Shown here piece after piece: positions 8,609 through 17,183 of a DNA stretch of 64,000 bases. The stretch spans positions 558,001 through 622,000 of the forward strand of contig JAGFXX010000001.1 in assembly GCA_017599285.1 (NCBI GenBank), in the 5' to 3' direction. The notes beneath the pieces were generated by a model. That model made no database searches and was not told where the DNA came from. It was given only the letters and a program-made list of their open reading frames with translations. The translations under genes and the position numbers were made by a program. Origin of the DNA: Cereibacter azotoformans. GTDB taxonomy: Bacteria > Pseudomonadota > Alphaproteobacteria > Rhodobacterales > Rhodobacteraceae. Within the stretch, counting starts at the first letter, position 1, and every line of letters starts with the position of its first letter.

Positions 8609-9417
8609 TCCGCAGCGCCCTCGTGGCGACGGTCCTTGCGGCCGGACCGGCCCAGGCGCAGGTCGCCGACCTCGTCTCGGACGATGTGCTGCGCATCTGC
8701 GCCGATCCCGCCAATTCCCCCATGTCCCACCGCGACGGCAGCGGCTTCGAGAACCGCATCGCCGAGCATCTCGGCCAGGTCATGGGCAAGCCGGTGGAGT
8801 ACACCTGGTTCCCGATGGTGGTGGGGTTCGCGCGCAACACCCTCTTTGCGGGCAAGTGCGACCTTGTCATCGGCTATGCCCAGGGCGACGAGCTGGTGCT
8901 GAACACCAACCATTACTACACCTCGACCCATGTGCTCGTGGTGAAGGCCGACGGGCCGCTGGCCGGGGTGGAGAGCCTCTCGGACCCGGCGCTCAAGAGG
9001 CTGCGCCTGGGCGTGGTGGCCGGTTCGCCTCCGGCCTCGCACATCGCGCGGCATGGGCTGATGGCGAAGGCCAAGCCCTACGACCTGATGGTGGACCGCC
9101 GGGTCGAGGATCCGTCCGGCGACATGCTCTCCGACATCGAGGCGGGGGGCATAGATGCCGCCGTGATGTGGGGTCCGGTGGCCGGGCCCCTTGTGCGCGA
9201 GCGTGCCGGGCTCAAGGCCATCCCGCTCCTCAAGGAAGAGGGCGCGCCGCGGCTGTTCTACCGCATCACGATGGGCGTGCGGCAGGGCGAGGATGTCTGG
9301 AAGCGCGAGGTCAACTCGCTGCTCCGGCGCGAACAGGAGGCGCTCGACGCGATCCTGCGCGAGGCGGGCGTGCCTTTGGTGGATGATTACGGGAAGGCGT
9401 TGAAGGAGGGCGGGTGA
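8605..9417 (+). CDS. xoxJ: XoxJ/MxaJ-like periplasmic binding protein, quinoprotein-associated
   Basis: A 270-residue periplasmic protein with the type II solute-binding fold of the MxaJ/XoxJ family. These are needed for methanol dehydrogenase maturation or activity, but their exact role is unsettled. A signal peptide ends near GPAQAQV. The stretch VLRICADPANSPMSHRDGSG and the NHYYTSTHVLVV strand are typical. ATG 8605 overlaps the xoxG stop codon; an in-frame ATG at 8596 (MHGM) is an alternative. The next gene starts within this one's stop. Confidence 0.88.
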   Translation: MIRSALVATVLAAGPAQAQVADLVSDDVLRICADPANSPMSHRDGSGFENRIAEHLGQVMGKPVEYTWFPMVVGFARNTLFAGKCDLVIGYAQGDELVLNTNHYYTSTHVLVVKADGPLAGVESLSDPALKRLRLGVVAGSPPASHIARHGLMAKAKPYDLMVDRRVEDPSGDMLSDIEAGGIDAAVMWGPVAGPLVRERAGLKAIPLLKEEGAPRLFYRITMGVRQGEDVWKREVNSLLRREQEALDAILREAGVPLVDDYGKALKEGG

Positions 9418-9941
9418 AGAGGTTTGCGGCGGCCCTGTGTCTTCTGGCGCTTCCGGCGCTGGCCGGTGTGCCGGAGCCCGACGGCTTTCGCGGCGCGCCC
9501 TATCGGGCCGAGGTTCCTGCCACGGTGATGGGACAACCCGGCCTCTCGTCCGACGAGGCGCGCGCGTTGCATTCCGCTGGTGTGTCCTTCATCGACGTGC
9601 TTCCCCGCGAGGCGCGCCCCGAAGGTCTGCCCGACGACCGGATGTGGCGGGAAAAGCCGCATCTCAGCATTCCGGGCTCGGTCTGGCTGCCGAACACCGG
9701 ATACGAGGCGCTGCCGGAGGCCGATGCCGCCTATCTGCGCGACGGGCTGGAGCGCGTGACGGGAGGCGATGCCGGCGCCGCGGTGGTGATCTTCTGCAAG
9801 AAGGACTGCTGGATGTCCTGGAACGCGGCCAAGCGCGCGATCGGCTGGGGCTTTTCCGGCGTGAAATGGTTCCCCGGAGGGACGGACGCGTGGCAGGATC
9901 TGGGTGGGCATCTGGAGGAGGTGCCGCCTGCGCCGCGGTAA
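9414..9941 (+). CDS. Rhodanese-like PQQ-dependent catabolism-associated CXXCW-motif protein
   Basis: A 175-residue secreted protein with a rhodanese-like fold. A signal peptide (RFAAALCLLALPALAGVP) is clear. The active-site loop is FCKKDCWMSWNAAKRA, two cysteines followed by Trp, the hallmark of the CXXCW-motif family that occurs only near PQQ dehydrogenases. Here the spacing is Cys-x3-Cys-Trp. It could handle a sulfur or redox step in quinoprotein maturation, which is inference. The GTG start at 9414 overlaps the upstream stop by four bases. Confidence 0.85.
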   Translation: MKRFAAALCLLALPALAGVPEPDGFRGAPYRAEVPATVMGQPGLSSDEARALHSAGVSFIDVLPREARPEGLPDDRMWREKPHLSIPGSVWLPNTGYEALPEADAAYLRDGLERVTGGDAGAAVVIFCKKDCWMSWNAAKRAIGWGFSGVKWFPGGTDAWQDLGGHLEEVPPAPR

Positions 9942-9969
9942 GGTCACGATGGGGTTGGGAGGACTGAGA

Positions 9970-11151
9970 ATGCGATTTCTGCACGCCGCGCTTGTTGCGG
10001 CCCTGGTCATGCCCTGCGCCGCGCTGGCGCAGGTCGAGATACGGATGGCCGTGTTGCGCGTGGATGAGCCGGGCCGCCCTCCCGCCTCGCGCCTCGACCT
10101 GCCGCCCGAGGATCTCGGCTTTGCCGGAGCGCGCCTCGGCACGAGTGACAACGCCACCACCGGGCAGTTCATGGGCCAGAGCTTCGTGACCGACGAGGTC
10201 ACCGCCACGCACGAGACAGCCGCCGGCAAGATGCAGGAGATCGTGGCCTCGGGCGTCCGGCTCGTGGTGACGCTGGCCGATGAGGAGACCACGCTGGCCC
10301 TCGCAGACGCGGCGGGCGACGAGGTGCTGGTCTTCAACGCGCGCGCGCGGGGCGACGCGCTTCGGGGAGAGGACTGCCGGGCCAATCTTCTCCACACCGC
10401 GCCCAGCCGGGCGATGGTCACCGATGCTCTGGCGCAGTTCCTCATGTGGAAACGCTGGGACGACTGGTTCCTGATCGAGGGAAGCCACCCGGCCGACCGG
10501 GCGCTGGCCGATGCCTATCGGCGCGCGGCCACCAAGTTCGGCGCCCGCATCGTCGAGGAGCGCACTTTCGAGGATACGGGCGGCGCGCGGGCGACCGACA
10601 GCGGCCTCGTCCAGATCCAGGCCCGGATGCCCACCTTCACCCAGCGCGCGGCGCAGCATGATGTGGTGGTGGCCGCCGACGAGACCGGCATCTTTGCCGC
10701 CTACCTGCCTTACCACACCTGGGAGGCGCGGCCTGTCGCGGGCTCGGCGGGTCTGTCGCCGCTCTCGTGGCATCCCGCGATGGAAATGTGGGGCGGCATG
10801 CAGTTCCAGAGCCGCTTCGAAAAGCTCGCCCAGCGTCCCAGCCGCGAGGAGGATTATCAGGTCTGGCTGGCGATGCGCGCCGTGGGCGAGGCGGCCACCC
10901 GTACCCAGTCGGCCGAGATGGCGGTCCTGCGGGACTACATGCTGGGCGACGAGTTCCAGCTTGGCGGCTTCAAGGGCCAGCCGCTGACATGGCGCGACTG
11001 GGACGGCCAGCTGCGCCAGCCGATCCTGCTCGCATCGGGCGACATCGTGACCTCGGTCTCGCCCCAGTCCGAATATCTGCATCAGGTCTCCCAGCTCGAT
11101 ACGCTCGGCATCGATCGCCCGGAAACGGCCTGCCAGATCGAGCGCCAGTGA
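9970..11151 (+). CDS. ABC-type substrate-binding protein of PQQ-dependent alcohol oxidation systems
   Basis: A 393-residue periplasmic protein of the branched-chain amino-acid binding (type I) superfamily, in the subfamily restricted to PQQ-dependent alcohol dehydrogenase loci. A signal peptide (MRFLHAALVAALVMPCAALA) is clear. The sequence VEIRMAVLRVDEPGRPPAS and the late CRANLLHTAPSRAMVTDALAQ segment are typical. ATG 9970 was chosen because GGGAGGA lies seven bases upstream. An ABC ATPase and permease follow four genes later, but they look like an exporter pair, so this protein may act as a sensor or chaperone rather than feed an importer. Confidence 0.85.
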   Translation: MRFLHAALVAALVMPCAALAQVEIRMAVLRVDEPGRPPASRLDLPPEDLGFAGARLGTSDNATTGQFMGQSFVTDEVTATHETAAGKMQEIVASGVRLVVTLADEETTLALADAAGDEVLVFNARARGDALRGEDCRANLLHTAPSRAMVTDALAQFLMWKRWDDWFLIEGSHPADRALADAYRRAATKFGARIVEERTFEDTGGARATDSGLVQIQARMPTFTQRAAQHDVVVAADETGIFAAYLPYHTWEARPVAGSAGLSPLSWHPAMEMWGGMQFQSRFEKLAQRPSREEDYQVWLAMRAVGEAATRTQSAEMAVLRDYMLGDEFQLGGFKGQPLTWRDWDGQLRQPILLASGDIVTSVSPQSEYLHQVSQLDTLGIDRPETACQIERQ

Positions 11152-11175
11152 TTCATTGAGAGGGGAGGACAAGAG

Positions 11176-12138
11176 ATGATCATGAGAGCCACGGGCCTGC
11201 TGGCCTGCCTCTGCACCGGGAGCCCGGCGCTTGCGGGCAAGATCTTCGTCTCGAACGAGAAGGGCAACGACATCACCGTGCTCGACAGCGAGAGCTTCGA
11301 GGTGATCGCGACCTTTCCCGGCGGCCAGCGCCCGCGCGGCATCACGGCCTCGCCGGACGGCAAGTGGCTTTATGTCTGCGCCTCGGACGACAATCTCGTG
11401 CGGGTCTTCAGCACCGACACCTACGAAGAGCAGCCGACGCTGCCCTCGGGGCCCGACCCCGAACTGTTCGTGCTGCATCCGTCGGGCAACCCGCTCTACA
11501 TTGCCAACGAGGACGACAACATCGTGACCGTTGTCGATGTCGAGACGCGCACGGTTCTGGCCGAGGTGCCGGTGGGGGTGGAGCCCGAGGGCATGGGCGT
11601 CTCGCCCGACGGCCGGATCGTCGTCAACACTTCCGAGACGACGAACATGGCCCATTTCATCGACACCGAGACCTTCGAGATCGTCCAGAACGTGCTGGTG
11701 GACCAGCGCCCGCGCTTTGCGCAATTCACCGACGACGGCGCGACGCTGCTCGTCTCGTCCGAAATCGGGGGCACGGTCTCGGTCATCGACCCGGCCTCGG
11801 GACAGATCGAGAAGAAGATCACCTTCGAGGTGCCGGGCGTCCTGCCCGAGGCCCTGCAGCCGGTGGGGGTGCGGGTGACGGCGGACGGCTCCAAGGCCTA
11901 TGTCGCGCTCGGGCCCGCCAACCGGGTGGCCGTGGTGGACGGCGCCACCTGGGAGGTGACGGACTATCTGCTCGTGGGGCAGAGGGTCTGGCAACTGGCC
12001 TTCTCGCCGGATCAGAAATACCTTTTCACCACCAACGGGAACTCGAACGACATCTCCATCATCGATGTGGCCAGCGACGAGGTGATCCGCTCGGTGCAGG
12101 TGGGCGAGCAGCCCTGGGGCGTGGTGGCGGTGGAATGA
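11176..12138 (+). CDS. PQQ-dependent catabolism-associated beta-propeller protein
   Basis: A 320-residue periplasmic YVTN-type beta-propeller. After a signal peptide (ATGLLACLCTGSPALAG) come about seven repeats, each with a core like NEKGNDITVLDSESFEVIA or SPDGKWLYVCASDD. The family occurs only beside PQQ-dependent alcohol oxidation genes; its role is unknown, and binding or docking of a quinoprotein partner is a guess. ATG 11176 follows GAGGGGAGGACAAGAG. It lies in the operon between the binding protein and a small secreted protein, with 24-bp gaps on both sides. Confidence 0.88.
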   Translation: MIMRATGLLACLCTGSPALAGKIFVSNEKGNDITVLDSESFEVIATFPGGQRPRGITASPDGKWLYVCASDDNLVRVFSTDTYEEQPTLPSGPDPELFVLHPSGNPLYIANEDDNIVTVVDVETRTVLAEVPVGVEPEGMGVSPDGRIVVNTSETTNMAHFIDTETFEIVQNVLVDQRPRFAQFTDDGATLLVSSEIGGTVSVIDPASGQIEKKITFEVPGVLPEALQPVGVRVTADGSKAYVALGPANRVAVVDGATWEVTDYLLVGQRVWQLAFSPDQKYLFTTNGNSNDISIIDVASDEVIRSVQVGEQPWGVVAVE

Positions 12139-12162
12139 CGGACATTGTTCAGGGAGGAAGAC

Positions 12163-12606
12163 ATGTTTGAACGCATCCTGGCCGTGGCGCTCGCCGCCCT
12201 TGTCGCAGCGCCGGTGGCCGTGCCGGCGGCCGCCCACGAGTTCGGCTTTGCGGGCCTCATGTCGGCCTCGAACCGCGAGGATCTGGCCGATCTGACGCTG
12301 GCCTCGGGCAAGCCCGTGGCGGGCGAACCCTACGAGCTGAAGTCGGGCACCTTCTACCGGATCAAGATCGTGGCCGACGGCTCGGCCGAGCTTGCGCTTT
12401 CGGGGGGCGACTTCTTCCGCGCGATCTGGATCAACGAGATCGTCATCAACGGGATCGAGATCCGGCCGATGGGCGTACATTCCATCGAGTTCGACGAGGC
12501 GGGCGAGGCGCGGATCTCGTTCGTGGCGATCGTGCCGGGCAGCTTCACGCTCAGCATTCCCGGCTCGTCCGGCGAGACGCAGCGTGCCACCTTCAACATC
12601 CGCTGA
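12163..12606 (+). CDS. Secreted protein of the quinoprotein accessory operon, possibly cupredoxin-like fold
   Basis: A 147-residue protein with a signal peptide ending near PAAAHEFGF. The mature part is rich in beta strands (FYRIKIVADGS, IRPMGVHSIEFDEAGEARISF) and ends in a strand-turn-strand tail, which resembles a cupredoxin or immunoglobulin-like sandwich. I see no complete Cys-His-Met copper ligand set, so copper binding is doubtful. ATG 12163 follows AGGGAGGAAG. It sits between the beta-propeller and a PepSY-like gene and is presumably periplasmic. Confidence 0.7.
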   Translation: MFERILAVALAALVAAPVAVPAAAHEFGFAGLMSASNREDLADLTLASGKPVAGEPYELKSGTFYRIKIVADGSAELALSGGDFFRAIWINEIVINGIEIRPMGVHSIEFDEAGEARISFVAIVPGSFTLSIPGSSGETQRATFNIR

Positions 12607-12621
12607 CAGGGAGGAAAGAGG

Positions 12622-12864
12622 ATGAAGAAACTTGCCGCGCTGGCACTCGTGCTGGCCGCCACCACCGCCTCGGCTCAGGAGGCCGACGAGGCGACGGTCG
12701 AGCGCATCAACGCGCTTCTGGCCGAGATGCAGTGCGAGGTCGATCCCGTCAACATCGAGGCCGATGACGGCGGATGGGAACTGGATGACGTGTTCTGCGC
12801 CGACGGGCAGTATGACATCAAGCTCGACGCCAACTTCGAGGTGACGGAGAAGCGCAAGGAATGA
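12622..12864 (+). CDS. Small secreted PepSY-like protein
   Basis: An 80-residue protein with a signal peptide (MKKLAALALVLAATTASAQ) and one short PepSY-like domain: an N-terminal helix VERINALLAEM, a strand VNIEADDGGWELDDVFC and the closing YDIKLDANFEVTEKRKE. Two cysteines (in EMQCEVD and VFCADG) could form a disulfide. Such PepSY proteins are common in periplasmic gene clusters; no function is known here. Its stop overlaps the ATG of the ABC ATPase gene. Confidence 0.8.
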   Translation: MKKLAALALVLAATTASAQEADEATVERINALLAEMQCEVDPVNIEADDGGWELDDVFCADGQYDIKLDANFEVTEKRKE

Positions 12865-13589
12865 CGCCGGCCGGCCCGCCCGCGCTCGAGATCACCGGCC
12901 TCAGCCACAATTTCGGCGCGGTCCGGGCCCTGCGGGAGGTGAGCTTCACCGTCCCGCGGGGGGCCTTCGTGGCGCTTCTCGGCGTGAACGGGGCGGGCAA
13001 GACCACGCTCTTCTCGCTCGTGACTCGTCTTTACGATTCCACGAGCGGGACGATCCGCGTGGCGGGCTTCGACGCCCGCCGCCAGCCGGGCGAGGCTCTT
13101 GCCCGGCTGGGCGTCGTGTTCCAGAGCCGGGCGCTCGACGCCGACCTGACCCTGACCCAGAACCTGCGCTACCACGCGGCGCTGCACGGGATCGGCCGAC
13201 GCGAGGCCGCGCCGCGCATCGACGAGGTGCTGGCGCTGGTCAGCCTGTCGGACAAGGCGGGGGCGCGGGTGGCGACCCTGTCGGGCGGCCAGCAGCGCCG
13301 GGCCGAGATCGCCCGCGCGCTCCTGCACCGGCCGGAACTGCTGCTGCTGGACGAGGCGACGGCCGGGCTCGACCTGCGCTCTCGGGCCGAGGTTCAGACG
13401 GTGGTGCGCGACCTGATCGCGGCCGAGGGGGTCTCGGCGCTCTGGGCCACGCACATGATGGAGGAGATCGCGCCCGAGGACCGCGTGGTGGTGCTGCACC
13501 GGGGCGAGGTCCGGCTGACGGGGCGGGCCGCGGATCTGGGCGGAAGCCTGACGCAGGGCTTCCTTGCGCTGACCGGAGAGGGCGCATGA
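12861..13589 (+). CDS. ABC transporter ATP-binding protein, PQQ-dependent alcohol dehydrogenase-associated
   Basis: A 242-residue ABC ATPase. Walker A is GVNGAGKTT, the Q-loop is VVFQSRALD, the signature is LSGGQQRR, Walker B is LLLLDEATAG, and the switch His lies in WATHMMEE. It is of the drug/lipid exporter (ABC-2) class and pairs with the permease encoded next, with which it overlaps by four bases. It overlaps the PepSY-like gene upstream as well, so the three are translationally coupled. The exported substrate is unknown. Confidence 0.92.
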   Translation: MTPAGPPALEITGLSHNFGAVRALREVSFTVPRGAFVALLGVNGAGKTTLFSLVTRLYDSTSGTIRVAGFDARRQPGEALARLGVVFQSRALDADLTLTQNLRYHAALHGIGRREAAPRIDEVLALVSLSDKAGARVATLSGGQQRRAEIARALLHRPELLLLDEATAGLDLRSRAEVQTVVRDLIAAEGVSALWATHMMEEIAPEDRVVVLHRGEVRLTGRAADLGGSLTQGFLALTGEGA

Positions 13590-14446
13590 CCGCGCCGCAC
13601 CGCATGGCGCCCGTCGCGCCGCCGCGTCCGCGCCCCGGCCACGGCCGCTCGCTGCGCGGCCATCTCATCGCCTTTTCCGGCATCGCCGGGCGCGAGATCC
13701 TGCGCTTCACCCGCCAGCGCGAACGGTTCCTGTCGGCGCTGGTCCGGCCGCTGGTGTGGCTCTTCATCTTCGCGGCCGGCTTCCGGGCCGTGCTGGGCCT
13801 GTCGATCACGCCGCCCTACCAGACCTATGTGCTCTACGAGGTCTATGTCACGCCCGGCCTCTGCGCGATGATCCAGCTGTTCAACGGGATGCAAAGCTCG
13901 CTCTCGATGGTCTATGACCGCGAGACGGGGGCGATGCGGACGCTGCTGGTCAGCCCCTATCCGCGCTGGTTCCTGCTGGGCTCCAAGCTGGTGGCGGGGG
14001 TGCTGGTGTCGATCCTGCAGGTCTATGCCTTCCTGCTGATTGCCTGGATCTGGGGCATCCGGCCGCCGGCGCCGGGCTATCTCGCGGTGCTGCCGGCGCT
14101 GTTCCTGTCGGGGCTGATGCTGGGGGCGCTGGGGCTCTTCATCTCGTCGGCGATCCGGCAGCTTGAGAATTTCGCGGGCGTGATGAACTTCGTCATCTTT
14201 CCGATGTTCTTCGCCTCGACCGCGCTCTATCCGCTCTGGCGACTTCGCGATTCCAGTCCGCTTCTGGCCGACATCGCTCTGGCCAATCCCTTCACTCACG
14301 CGGTCGAACTGATCCGCTTCGCGCTCTACCGTCAGGTCGAGCCGCTGGCGCTTGGCGTCGTCGCGGGCTGCGCGTTGCTGTTCTTCGGTGCGGCCGTCTT
14401 CATGTATGACCCGTCCAAGGGCCTCTGGGCCCTGCGCAAGCGGTGA
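13586..14446 (+). CDS. ABC-2 type permease, quinoprotein-associated
   Basis: A 286-residue integral membrane protein with about six hydrophobic segments: ALVRPLVWLFIFAAGF near residue 55, YVTPGLCAMIQLFNGM, VAGVLVSILQVYAFLLIAWIW, the LPALFLSGLMLGALGLFI pair, MNFVIFPMFFAS, and a C-terminal one. The arrangement and the LYEVYVTPGL motif identify an ABC-2 exporter permease. It pairs with the ATPase encoded just upstream. The C-terminus FMYDPSKGLWALRKR is cytoplasmic by the positive-inside rule. Confidence 0.9.
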   Translation: MTAPHRMAPVAPPRPRPGHGRSLRGHLIAFSGIAGREILRFTRQRERFLSALVRPLVWLFIFAAGFRAVLGLSITPPYQTYVLYEVYVTPGLCAMIQLFNGMQSSLSMVYDRETGAMRTLLVSPYPRWFLLGSKLVAGVLVSILQVYAFLLIAWIWGIRPPAPGYLAVLPALFLSGLMLGALGLFISSAIRQLENFAGVMNFVIFPMFFASTALYPLWRLRDSSPLLADIALANPFTHAVELIRFALYRQVEPLALGVVAGCALLFFGAAVFMYDPSKGLWALRKR

Positions 14447-14456
14447 GGAGGCACCC

Positions 14457-15050
14457 ATGCTGAAATGGTTCCTTCCGGCGATCCTCCTCTGCGGCACGGC
14501 CGCGGCGGCGGATTTCTCGGACCCCGACTGGCCCTGCATCCAGCGCAAGCAACCGCACCTGTCGCTGGGCCAGGTCTGGAGCGGCCCCATTCCCGACGCG
14601 GCCACCGAGGATCTTGCCCGCGAACCCCACATCCGGGACCTGGCGGAAGAGCTTGAGCAGCGCCGCCTGTCCATCGAGGAGGCCGAGGGACGGATTGCGG
14701 AATTTGCGGCCAGCCATCCTCCCGAGGCGCTGGTGGCGCTGTATCTCGCCACCTTCGAGCGGATCGAGGCGGTCCGCAGCCGCGTCATGTCGGGCATCAC
14801 GCGCTACGCTCACAGCCAGGAGGCGCTTGACCGGCGGATCGACGCGCTGCGGGCCGAGATGAGCCGGCTTCTGGCGGCCGAGGACAAGGACTTCGACCGG
14901 ATCGACGCGATCGAGGAGCAGCTCGACTGGGACACCCGGATCTTCCGCGATCGTCAGCAGTCGCTCACCTATGTCTGCGAGACGCCGGTGATCCTCGAGC
15001 GCCGGGCCTTCGCGCTGGGTCGCGCCGTGGCACAGCATCTGCCGAAGTAG
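14457..15050 (+). CDS. Secreted coiled-coil protein of the methanol-oxidation operon
   Basis: A 197-residue protein with a signal peptide (MLKWFLPAILLCGTAAAADF). The mature part starts DPDWPCIQRKQPHLSLGQVW and is then almost entirely charged alpha helix (about residues 60-165), with heptad-like spacing in ELEQRRLSIEEAEGRIAEF and LDRRIDALRAEMSRLL. Only Cys26 and a late VCETPV cysteine could bridge. It is usual in XoxF loci of this group but has no assigned function. ATG 14457 follows GAGGAGG. It ends before a convergent gene at 15068. Confidence 0.75.
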   Translation: MLKWFLPAILLCGTAAAADFSDPDWPCIQRKQPHLSLGQVWSGPIPDAATEDLAREPHIRDLAEELEQRRLSIEEAEGRIAEFAASHPPEALVALYLATFERIEAVRSRVMSGITRYAHSQEALDRRIDALRAEMSRLLAAEDKDFDRIDAIEEQLDWDTRIFRDRQQSLTYVCETPVILERRAFALGRAVAQHLPK

Positions 15051-15067
15051 CGGCGGGCGGGGCGCGT

Positions 15068-16111
15068 CTATTCCCACTCCAGCTCGGCGTAGGCGGCCGA
15101 GACATTGCGGGGATGGCTCGTGTCATACGCCTGCCAGCGCGCGGCCTCCGCGGGATCGCGGTCACGGATCGCGACGCTCATTGGCTGGCCGGCGGCGATC
15201 GCGGCGCGGACCGTCGTGCGCAGCCGTTCGAGATAGGTGCGCGTTGCCTCGGCCCCGTCAGGCCAGGGAAGGGGGGCTGGGCCATGCCCGGCCACGATCC
15301 GGCGCACCTCGGGGCGCGGCTCGTCCAGCCAGGCAAGCCAGCCGTTCACAGAGCCGTCGAGCGTGGGCAGAAGCTCGTTGAAGACGAGATCGCCGGTAAA
15401 GAGCGTCCCCGACTGCGCGTGAAACACCGTGAGGTCGTTGTCGGTGTGCGCGGTGGCGACCGCCCGCAGATGCAGAGTGGCGCCCCCCAGTTCAAGCCGC
15501 TCGTCGGCTGTGCCGCGGTCGGGCAGGGCCATGAGGGTGCCCAGCAGCGCGCCGTTCCCGACCTGGGGCGGATAGCTCTCCATCCAGCTCGCGGCGCGCG
15601 CCTCGATGCCCGCGGCCAGCCTGGGCGCGCCAAGGATCTCGGCGCCGGCTTCGCGGAAGAGGTCCGCCCCGAAGGAATGATCGGGATGCATGTGGGTCAG
15701 GATCAGCGCCCGGATCGGCAGGTCGCTTCGGGCCCGGATCGCCGAAAAGAGCGACTCGGCCTGCGCCCGGCTTGCGCCCGCGTCGATGACGGCGATCCCC
15801 TGCGATCCGATCACGACACCGAGGTTCGCGATCTCGCCCCGGTTGGCGGTGTCCGGCAGTCCGTCCTGTCCCTCATGGACGAGGAGGCCCGGCGCGATCT
15901 CCTTCAGCGGGAGTTGCGGCAGATCCGCGGTCGGCGCGCAGCGGCTTGGGCCGGCCGTCAGCTCCGGGTGCCGCAGCAGCCAGCCTGCGGCGCGCTCGGC
16001 GGCGGTGGAGTGGCACTCCTCCTCGGTCAGCGGTGCGGGCGCGGGCAGCAGCCGCTCGGCGCAGGTGGCGGGCTCGGCCGCGAGGCAGGCGTGAAGCAGC
16101 AGGTGGAACAT
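15068..16111 (-). CDS. Quinoprotein relay system zinc metallo-hydrolase (SoxH-like, class 2)
   Basis: A 347-residue metallo-beta-lactamase-fold protein of the SoxH-related group found with PQQ enzymes. The zinc motif THMHPDHSFGAD is complete, followed by DNDLTVFH, GDLVFNEL and a final AGHGPAPL histidine. The N-terminus is weakly hydrophobic (MFHLLLHACLAAEPA) and may be a poor signal peptide. It is transcribed away from the SoxYZ-like carrier gene, which is its usual partner: the family is thought to process something bound to that carrier, but the substrate is not established. Confidence 0.87.
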   Translation of the reverse strand: MFHLLLHACLAAEPATCAERLLPAPAPLTEEECHSTAAERAAGWLLRHPELTAGPSRCAPTADLPQLPLKEIAPGLLVHEGQDGLPDTANRGEIANLGVVIGSQGIAVIDAGASRAQAESLFSAIRARSDLPIRALILTHMHPDHSFGADLFREAGAEILGAPRLAAGIEARAASWMESYPPQVGNGALLGTLMALPDRGTADERLELGGATLHLRAVATAHTDNDLTVFHAQSGTLFTGDLVFNELLPTLDGSVNGWLAWLDEPRPEVRRIVAGHGPAPLPWPDGAEATRTYLERLRTTVRAAIAAGQPMSVAIRDRDPAEAARWQAYDTSHPRNVSAAYAELEWE

Positions 16112-16216
16112 GTCCCTGCCTAGCCGCTTCCGCCCGGGCGCGCACTCAGCCGAAAGTCTGATAGGCGGGGCGGACGCCGCGTGGTTTCATATCTGCCGAC
16201 AGCACAGGAGATCGCC

Positions 16217-17023
16217 ATGCGCATCATCCGGCCGACCGTCATTTGTGCAGTTCTGCTGACCACACCGCTCTGGGCCGAGGAAAGGCCGAGCCCGATGCAG
16301 CCCGGCGAGGCCTGGGAGAGCTTGCAGTTCGACGTCTTCGGCACCGATTCCCTTGTCGAGACGCCCGGCGCGCTCTCGCTCGACGCGCCGTTCCGGGCGC
16401 ATGATCCGGCGCTTGTTCCGGTGCGGGTGACGCAACCCGCCGGCGGGGCGCGCATCGAGGAACTGACCCTGATGATCGACGAGAACCCCTCGCCGGTCGC
16501 CGCGACCTTCACGCTGGGCGAGGCGATGCATCCGCTCGACATGGAGGTGCGGGTGCGGGTCAATGCCTATTCCAACGTGCGGGCCGTGGCGCGGACGGAC
16601 GGGGGCGACTGGGCGATGGCGGGGCGCTTTGTCCGTGCGACCGGCGGCTGCGCCGCGCCCGCGGGCAAGGATGCCGAGGCCGCACTCGCCCATCTGGGGC
16701 AGACCCGCTTTCAGCCGCTGTCGGCCGAGACCGGCGGCGGCGACATGCGGCGCGAAGCCAAGCTGATGATCCGGCATCCGAACTACTCGGGCCTCCAGCG
16801 CGATCAGATCACCCTGCTGACCATTCCGGCCCGCTTCATCGACCTGCTCGAAGTGCGGCAGGGCGAGGAGCTTCTTTTCTCCATGACCGGGGGCATCTCG
16901 ATCTCGGAAGATCCCGTCTTCACCTTCCGCTACCGCGACAACGGCGCGGGCGAGATCGTCGTCCGGGCAGTCGATACGGAAGGCGTCGAGTTCGGCGGCA
17001 CCTTCCCGGTGCCTGCAGGCTGA
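16217..17023 (+). CDS. Quinoprotein dehydrogenase-associated fused SoxYZ-like carrier
   Basis: A 268-residue periplasmic fusion of SoxY-like (about 35-150) and SoxZ-like (about 165-268) domains. A signal peptide ends near TPLWAEE. The SoxY swinging-arm cysteine is conserved as Cys145 in ATGGCAAPAG, now internal because SoxZ is fused behind it. In sulfur oxidation SoxYZ carries intermediates on that cysteine; what the quinoprotein-linked version carries is unknown. ATG 16217 follows AGGAG; GTG 16181 is a less likely alternative. The gene is divergent from its SoxH-like partner, 105 bp apart. Confidence 0.88.
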   Translation: MRIIRPTVICAVLLTTPLWAEERPSPMQPGEAWESLQFDVFGTDSLVETPGALSLDAPFRAHDPALVPVRVTQPAGGARIEELTLMIDENPSPVAATFTLGEAMHPLDMEVRVRVNAYSNVRAVARTDGGDWAMAGRFVRATGGCAAPAGKDAEAALAHLGQTRFQPLSAETGGGDMRREAKLMIRHPNYSGLQRDQITLLTIPARFIDLLEVRQGEELLFSMTGGISISEDPVFTFRYRDNGAGEIVVRAVDTEGVEFGGTFPVPAG

Positions 17024-17183
17024 AAAGAGGCGTCTCATGCGGGAACCGGAAGGGCTTGCCGCGCGTTCCCGGACATGGGCAAGATTGCCCTGCCGGAACA
17101 AGAGCAAGAGGAGCGGCAGGCAACCGGCCGATGGGGGAGACCGCGCAGGGAGGGGGAAGCCCGCGCGGAAACGGGAGGAAACT

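Noticed and set aside
9664-12480. A 938-codon minus-strand open frame opposite the quinoprotein accessory genes
   Set aside because: It runs antisense to well-supported secreted-protein and beta-propeller genes, has His/Arg/Gly-rich shadow composition, and shows no domain or ribosome site.
15068-17023. SoxYZ/SoxH-like genes as a thiosulfate-oxidation (sox) locus
   Set aside because: No soxA, soxB, soxX or soxCD is present; the versions here are the quinoprotein-associated types within a xox cluster.
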